Shown here piece after piece: positions 50,701 through 53,499 of a DNA stretch of 53,499 nt. Made by a program: the position numbers and the translations under genes. The stretch lies in assembly GCF_014838735.1 (NCBI RefSeq), contig NZ_JABUXQ010000015.1, forward strand, positions 1 to 53,499, written 5' to 3'. Positions within the stretch are counted from its first letter, which is position 1. Every line of letters starts with the position of its first letter. Under the pieces are notes generated by a model that was given only the letters and a program-made list of their open reading frames with translations, ran no database searches and was not told the DNA's origin. This DNA comes from Limosilactobacillus portuensis. GTDB taxonomy: Bacteria > Bacillota > Bacilli > Lactobacillales > Lactobacillaceae.

Positions 50701-52340
50701 TAACTTACCCAGATAAGAGCACTGATGAAACTACTGTGCCAGTAATCGTTACTAAGGCAGGACAAACTGTAACTTGGGGTGATAATGGTGCAGTTGTAAC
50801 TACTGTTGATACTTCTAAACTTAATGCTCACGAAACTACTGAAAATTCACAAGTTCTTTCTCCATCAACTGTTGTAACTGCAGAAGGTTACGAATTAACA
50901 GATGGTAAGCTTTCAACTACGGCAACTCCAATTATAATTGATCCATCAACTGTTAGCTGGACTATAACTCCAGATACTAATGTTACGACTGCAACTGCAG
51001 CTGGTAAGCAAATTGAAAATAATACTATTAAGATTGACCTCACTAACAATGATGCCGCTAATAACATCCTAGGCTCAAAGAATGGTGTTGTAACTACTAA
51101 CCCATTTACCATTGATGCTAAGGGTGCTGGTGCTAAGAATGTCACTACGACGCCAGTTAATGTTGCCCTTGGTTCAGATTTAACTGGTGAACAATTCAAT
51201 CAATTAGTAGACAACAACATCCCAACTGATGAAATTGCGACTACTACTTGGGCAACTAAGCCTAATGAACAAGGCCAAGGCGGCGTAATCAAGATTACCT
51301 TTACTGATAAGGATGCTAATGGCACCCCAACTTACTTAAACGTTAATGTTCCATCAAGTTCAATCAAGATAACTACTGATGCGGATGACCATAATCCAGA
51401 AGGTCAAAACGTTTCAACTAAGGTCGGCGAAACTCCTGATGCTGAAAAGGGTATCAAGAACCCTGGTAGTTTACCAAATGGTACAACTTATACTTGGCAA
51501 ACTACTCCAAACACAACAACTCCAGGTAAGGAACCAGCAGTTGTTGTGGTAACTTACCCAGATGGCTCGAAGGACGAAGTTCCCGTAACCATCCACGTCA
51601 CTAATCCAGCAACGGATGCGGATAAGTACACGCCAGAGAGTCAAGATGTAAACACCAAGACTGGCGTTGTCCCAGACCCAGCAGACGGTATTAAGAACAA
51701 GGCTGATCTCCCCGATGGCACCAAGTACACTTGGACAAACCCAGACCAAGTAGCACAAGATGTCAAGAAGCCTGGTTCATATACTGAAACAATTACTGTT
51801 CGTTATCCAGACGGTTCAGAAGATACGGTTACAGTAACTGTTAATGTTCCCGCACCTGAGGGACAAAATATTACAACTGATCAAGGTCAACTCCCTAACC
51901 CTGCAGATGCAATTAAGAACAAAGATCAGATGCCAAATGGAACAACTTACACTTGGAAGCAAGAGCCTGATGTTTCTACTCCTGGTGATCACACTGGTGT
52001 AGTTGAAGTTCACTTCCCAGACGGAACTACCTATGAAGTAACTATTAATGTTCATGTAGATGCTATAAACCCCGATAATGGCGGAAACACGAACTCCGGT
52101 AATGGTTCAATTGATCATCAAAACGGTACTGAAATTAATAACGGTTCAGTAATCGAAAACGTAACTGGTCAAACACAAAATAGTGCAACTAACAGTACTA
52201 GTCAGCAACCAGCGAAGACATTGCCACAAACTGGTAATGATTCTTCTAAGTTCAGTGCATTAGCTGGCTTGAGTCTTGCTGCTTTCGTAAGTCTCTTCGG
52301 CTTCGCGGGTCACGATAAGAAACGCAAAGCTGATAAATAA
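47742..52340 (+). CDS. LPQTG-anchored adhesin with pectate-lyase-like and Rib domains
   Basis: A 1532-residue wall-anchored protein. A variant YSIRK signal (RFAIKKLTVGVASVLIGFTF, about residues 21-46) is cleaved near SASA-DA. A Ser/Thr/Asn-rich segment follows to about 170, then a right-handed beta-helix adhesive region (about 180-700; WQGFVNAMNNGNVGTINITG, many Asn/Gly/Thr turns). Residues 913-1005 form an Ig/Rib-like unit, and three Rib-type repeats of about 78 residues (1213-1441; GIKN, YTW and YPDG marks) precede a short linker. LPQTG at 1494 is followed by a hydrophobic segment and KKRKADK for sortase A. GGGAGG precedes the ATG. Likely binds host or bacterial surfaces. Confidence 0.9.
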   Translation: MLSKNNRKEQFRKQEPKKQRFAIKKLTVGVASVLIGFTFMGMSASADANNTPASSTQPASESSTDDDNNASPSTVPLKTPVAPTQGLNATPVSNQMAANTSAQDQIKENQAITPAQKEDSTVKTAENTNPSSAADKYADKVAKNYQNKLQVLASLGQTPADNTATTQETQPKVLRGTQSQDVSDWQGFVNAMNNGNVGTINITGDIVVNNTANGTRPSGITESNKNYLYLDSQGSAGTVDINGNNHKITFGNYSLALQAKNEKNIDKTWNLTFKDLTIDAASSSYAPISFYKTSSKDVLTYENVTANLANRPLVDNYSNGMTVNLNNVTTTITNAANNVVTGNTVNVNGSTFTVDGGSNVINGTATVNFTGDNAITLTNMVMGGSNINTASANAVYSNKVNFNSGTTTFNVDGNIANKSSSAINQNNWMVRASSQDADTVVINQGATVNLNSKSANMRGIWAGRQSAAGQPSYGSLVVNGNLNANMANGHSTAIFAQNLEIGTGADVTIHTKQDNQADGTENDPVNQNTNSNSTHQAPITIFLGPNSSVSGPVSAQEGHIINNGNLTVIRDNTNKTLVPLISFGQGLGTNMTLKFVNGEGSTLDLQDNSGTYLYGTEPSAPFSGLITMWGTSANDIIQFDDPKYINLQRTGETRGTLIRLEAVDNKTTIKGSTPVAQWDQGNKTATPNYAWYVDLVQTQSQWGNNSGTFLGKNQTPNHVVAHNGVQTLYNSNATVKMAANQGDQEYNKDHVNTTEAAMQLNSFLNNFNYWRPQRIAMGSKLTPSINDADKYQPEVQTINGTTTQTLNDLNAKDGIKDLIGPNNETIANFDNIISKVSWYNSATDQAEWNKLMIQPTESKNSADQTPYAQPQNPTGDLKTADKSAWAKVTYKDGTVDFVNIPLNITEPMAGIYTPSYKPVTVEQGQSATDNPTFTDQSGKDTTAPTGTTFTTGTDTPAWATVDPSTGTVTVKPGTDVTPGAYNVPVTVTYPDKSTDETTVPVIVTKAGQTVTWGDNGAVVTTVDTSKLNAHETTENSQVLSPSTVVTAEGYELTDGKLSTTATPIIIDPSTVSWTITPDTNVTTATAAGKQIENNTIKIDLTNNDAANNILGSKNGVVTTNPFTIDAKGAGAKNVTTTPVNVALGSDLTGEQFNQLVDNNIPTDEIATTTWATKPNEQGQGGVIKITFTDKDANGTPTYLNVNVPSSSIKITTDADDHNPEGQNVSTKVGETPDAEKGIKNPGSLPNGTTYTWQTTPNTTTPGKEPAVVVVTYPDGSKDEVPVTIHVTNPATDADKYTPESQDVNTKTGVVPDPADGIKNKADLPDGTKYTWTNPDQVAQDVKKPGSYTETITVRYPDGSEDTVTVTVNVPAPEGQNITTDQGQLPNPADAIKNKDQMPNGTTYTWKQEPDVSTPGDHTGVVEVHFPDGTTYEVTINVHVDAINPDNGGNTNSGNGSIDHQNGTEINNGSVIENVTGQTQNSATNSTSQQPAKTLPQTGNDSSKFSALAGLSLAAFVSLFGFAGHDKKRKADK
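51376..52065 (+). repeat. Three Rib-type repeats within the adhesin gene
   Basis: Three in-frame units of about 235 bases encode P-E-x-Q-x-(V/I)-x-T-x-x-G ... GIKN/AIKN ... G-T-x-Y-T-W ... YPDG or FPDG. They are similar in protein but clearly diverged in DNA, so they are not a fresh expansion. Confidence 0.75.
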
Positions 52341-52406
52341 TTAAGATAACATCATTTCTCCCCCCCCTTTGAGAGACATAACTTAATTAAAAGTGCTGAA
52401 CTAAAG

Positions 52407-52450
52407 AAGTGCGGATACTCATCAAAAATGGTGAGTGTCTGCACTTTTTG
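52407..52450 (+). terminator. Terminator after the adhesin gene
   Basis: AAGTGCGGATACTCA pairs with TGAGTGTCTGCACTT followed by TTT. A run of C lies between the stop codon and this hairpin. Confidence 0.8.
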
Positions 52451-52506
52451 TATTATTTATAGCCTCTTCGTCAAGAAGTACTGATGCGAAAATAGAATAA
52501 GTTTTA

Positions 52507-52822
52507 TTAAGCAGCTCGTGCCTGGAATTTGGTATGGGCTGCTTGCTTATTTTTCCAGTTAATAGCGATATATGAATTAGCTAATGATATAAGAATTCGA
52601 ACACGAAAATTGAAAAAGTTACGAAAACCATAAGCTGTACGCTTAATTACCTTAATTTTATTATTAGTTTCTTCAACAGGTCCGTTAGTATAGGTATCAT
52701 ATTTGAAACTATTGTAAATATCTATTGCCTATGAGTACGTAGTGTGCGTTGAACTTTTTGAAGTGGTGGTTGTGGAAAGTTGCGTCCATTTAACAGCTAA
52801 AAGTTGATCTAATGCCTCTTTA
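52507..52822 (-). pseudogene. C-terminal relic of an ISL3-family transposase
   Basis: Leftward translation gives the ISL3 end: TNGPVEETNNKIKVIKRTAY, GFRNFFNFRVRILISLANSY and INWKNKQAAH before TAA at 52507. Upstream the frame shifts twice; QPPLQKVQRTLRTHRQ and DKEALDQLLAVKW are in different frames and a stop interrupts. The 5' part is replaced at about 52822 by adhesin sequence. Inactive. Confidence 0.85.
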
Positions 52823-52825
52823 TCT

Positions 52826-53247
52826 CAATTAATGGTGCTGAACATATTAAATATGGTGAAAATGCAACCATTAATTATGGTGGCAATAATGGCTACTCAA
52901 TTTCAATCACTGCTCCAGTGCATAATGGCAGTGTAGATAATGATGCTGAGCAAATTTACGCCAATGTAACTTTAAGTGATGGTGATCTTGAATTCGTGAG
53001 AGAACCAGGTGCTGTTGGTCATTATCAAGTTAAGTTATCTGCACAAGTCTTAAAGAAGTTGCAAGATTTAACTGGTTCAAGTAACTATGACTGGAAGCAA
53101 GCAAGTAATGCACGAGCAAGTTTCTATGTTGATCAAATGCCAGTCACGATTGCTGTTTCTGGTTAATCAAGTGTAACTTATGGTACGCAAGATTGGTTAA
53201 ACGCAATTAAGGCTAACCCAGCTGTTAACAACGGTTTTAAAATGTAG
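52826..53247 (+). pseudogene. Orphan adhesin-repeat fragment
   Basis: The frame encodes INGAEHIKYGENATINYGGN, then LSDGDLEFVREPGAVGHYQV and FYVDQMPVTIAVSG with a TAA at 53164-53166; beyond the stop, SSVTYGTQDWLNAIKANPAV continues in the same frame to a TAG. This looks like part of a repeat unit (MBG-like) of a large lactobacillus surface protein. It lacks start, signal and anchor, is not like the adhesin upstream, and is flanked by an ISL3 relic and an IS21 end. Confidence 0.75.
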
Positions 53248-53289
53248 GAAATCACCGATTTGAAATTGTCGGATTTCCTACATTTTTTT
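53241..53289. repeat. Hairpin at the left end of the IS21-family element
   Basis: AATGTAGGAAATC pairs with GGATTTCCTACATT followed by TTTTT; CCGA and TCGG extend it. It separates the adhesin fragment from istA and works as a terminator against readthrough into the element. Confidence 0.7.
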
Positions 53290-53322
53290 ATACTGGTTTC
53301 ATCAATTATTTGAGGTGATTGT

Positions 53323-53499
53323 ATGAAATCAGAGTTGAAAAAGGAGTTAATGTTATTCAAGATGACCAAAATCAAACCAAATTATGCGGCCTTAGGCCGC
53401 AAATATAATTGTGATCCGAGAACTATTAAGCGTTATTTAACGCAGAATCATGCAGATAAAAGGAGAAATAGTAAAAGAAGGAGTAGCAAATTAGATCCA
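53323..53499 (+). CDS. istA: IS21-family transposase IstA, N-terminal part
   Basis: The first 59 codons of a gene that runs off the window. MKSELKKELMLFKMTKIKPN followed by YAALGRKYNCDPRTIKRYL is the IstA N-terminal helix-turn-helix that binds the element ends. GAGGTGATTGT precedes the ATG. The catalytic DDE domain and istB would lie beyond the window. Confidence 0.8.
   Translation, partial: MKSELKKELMLFKMTKIKPNYAALGRKYNCDPRTIKRYLTQNHADKRRNSKRRSSKLDP

Noticed and set aside
52360-52370. C-run after the adhesin gene as a phase-variation tract
   Set aside because: It lies downstream of the stop codon, outside any coding frame or promoter.
1-53499. CRISPR arrays, prophage structural genes, rRNA genes
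   Set aside because: No regularly spaced direct repeats, phage modules or rRNA sequences were seen anywhere in the window.

Overview
The window looks like the chromosome of a host-adapted lactic acid bacterium, probably Limosilactobacillus reuteri or a close relative. The evidence is low-to-moderate GC, AAAGGAGG-type ribosome binding sites, XerS instead of XerC/XerD, a T-box leader, thrC/hom/thrB, and a very large Rib-repeat LPQTG adhesin with a variant YSIRK signal. The species call is inference from gene content; no rRNA or other phylogenetic marker is present.

Layout. 0.2-7.2 kb: small redox and hydrolytic enzymes (flavodoxin-like oxidoreductase, CPBP protease, MFS-like membrane protein, aldo/keto reductase), a toxin-antitoxin pair under a perfect palindrome, a LysR regulator and an alpha/beta hydrolase, with gene relics between them. 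7.2-11.7 kb: threonine pathway (thrC diverging from hom-thrB) and hpt. 11.9-16 kb: two-component system, PepSY protein, LtrA-family protein. 16-25.5 kb: AraC regulator with a 3'-frameshifted SDR, YdeI-like protein, flavin-reductase relic, T-box leader and brnQ, a ruined LysR gene, an MFS exporter, and a LysR regulator diverging from a nitroreductase plus NAD(P)-binding protein. 25.7-37.6 kb: Phd/YafQ toxin-antitoxin pair, CMD protein, hydrolase/TetR divergon, MarR with frameshifted acetyltransferase and MFS genes, D-2-hydroxyacid dehydrogenase, GNAT, LysR, SMR transporter, tandem aldo/keto reductases, HxlR divergon and HAD phosphatase. 37.7-42 kb: O-acetyltransferase, two exported DUF915-type hydrolases, CNNM/CorC-like protein. 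42-43.3 kb: xerS and tRNA-Pro.

From about 43.3 kb to the end the sequence is accessory and mosaic. It holds an unrecognised 378-residue gene with two LexA/DinR-like boxes, cut at its 3' end by an IS256-family element; an IS110-family element whose limits are marked by a 9-bp direct repeat and whose non-coding end is a bridge-RNA candidate; a 1532-residue LPQTG adhesin; a decayed ISL3 transposase end; an orphan adhesin-repeat fragment; and the start of an IS21-family istA.

Recurring themes. Many short regulator-plus-enzyme divergons have recognisable inverted-repeat operators. Pseudogenisation is frequent: single-base frameshifts in an SDR, an ElaA-like acetyltransferase and an MFS exporter, a multiply broken LysR gene, and C-terminal relics of TetR, acetyltransferase and flavin-reductase genes. 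An 18-bp promoter-like motif, TATAAGTATTTAACATCA, recurs at four loci. No CRISPR array, prophage or plasmid origin was seen.
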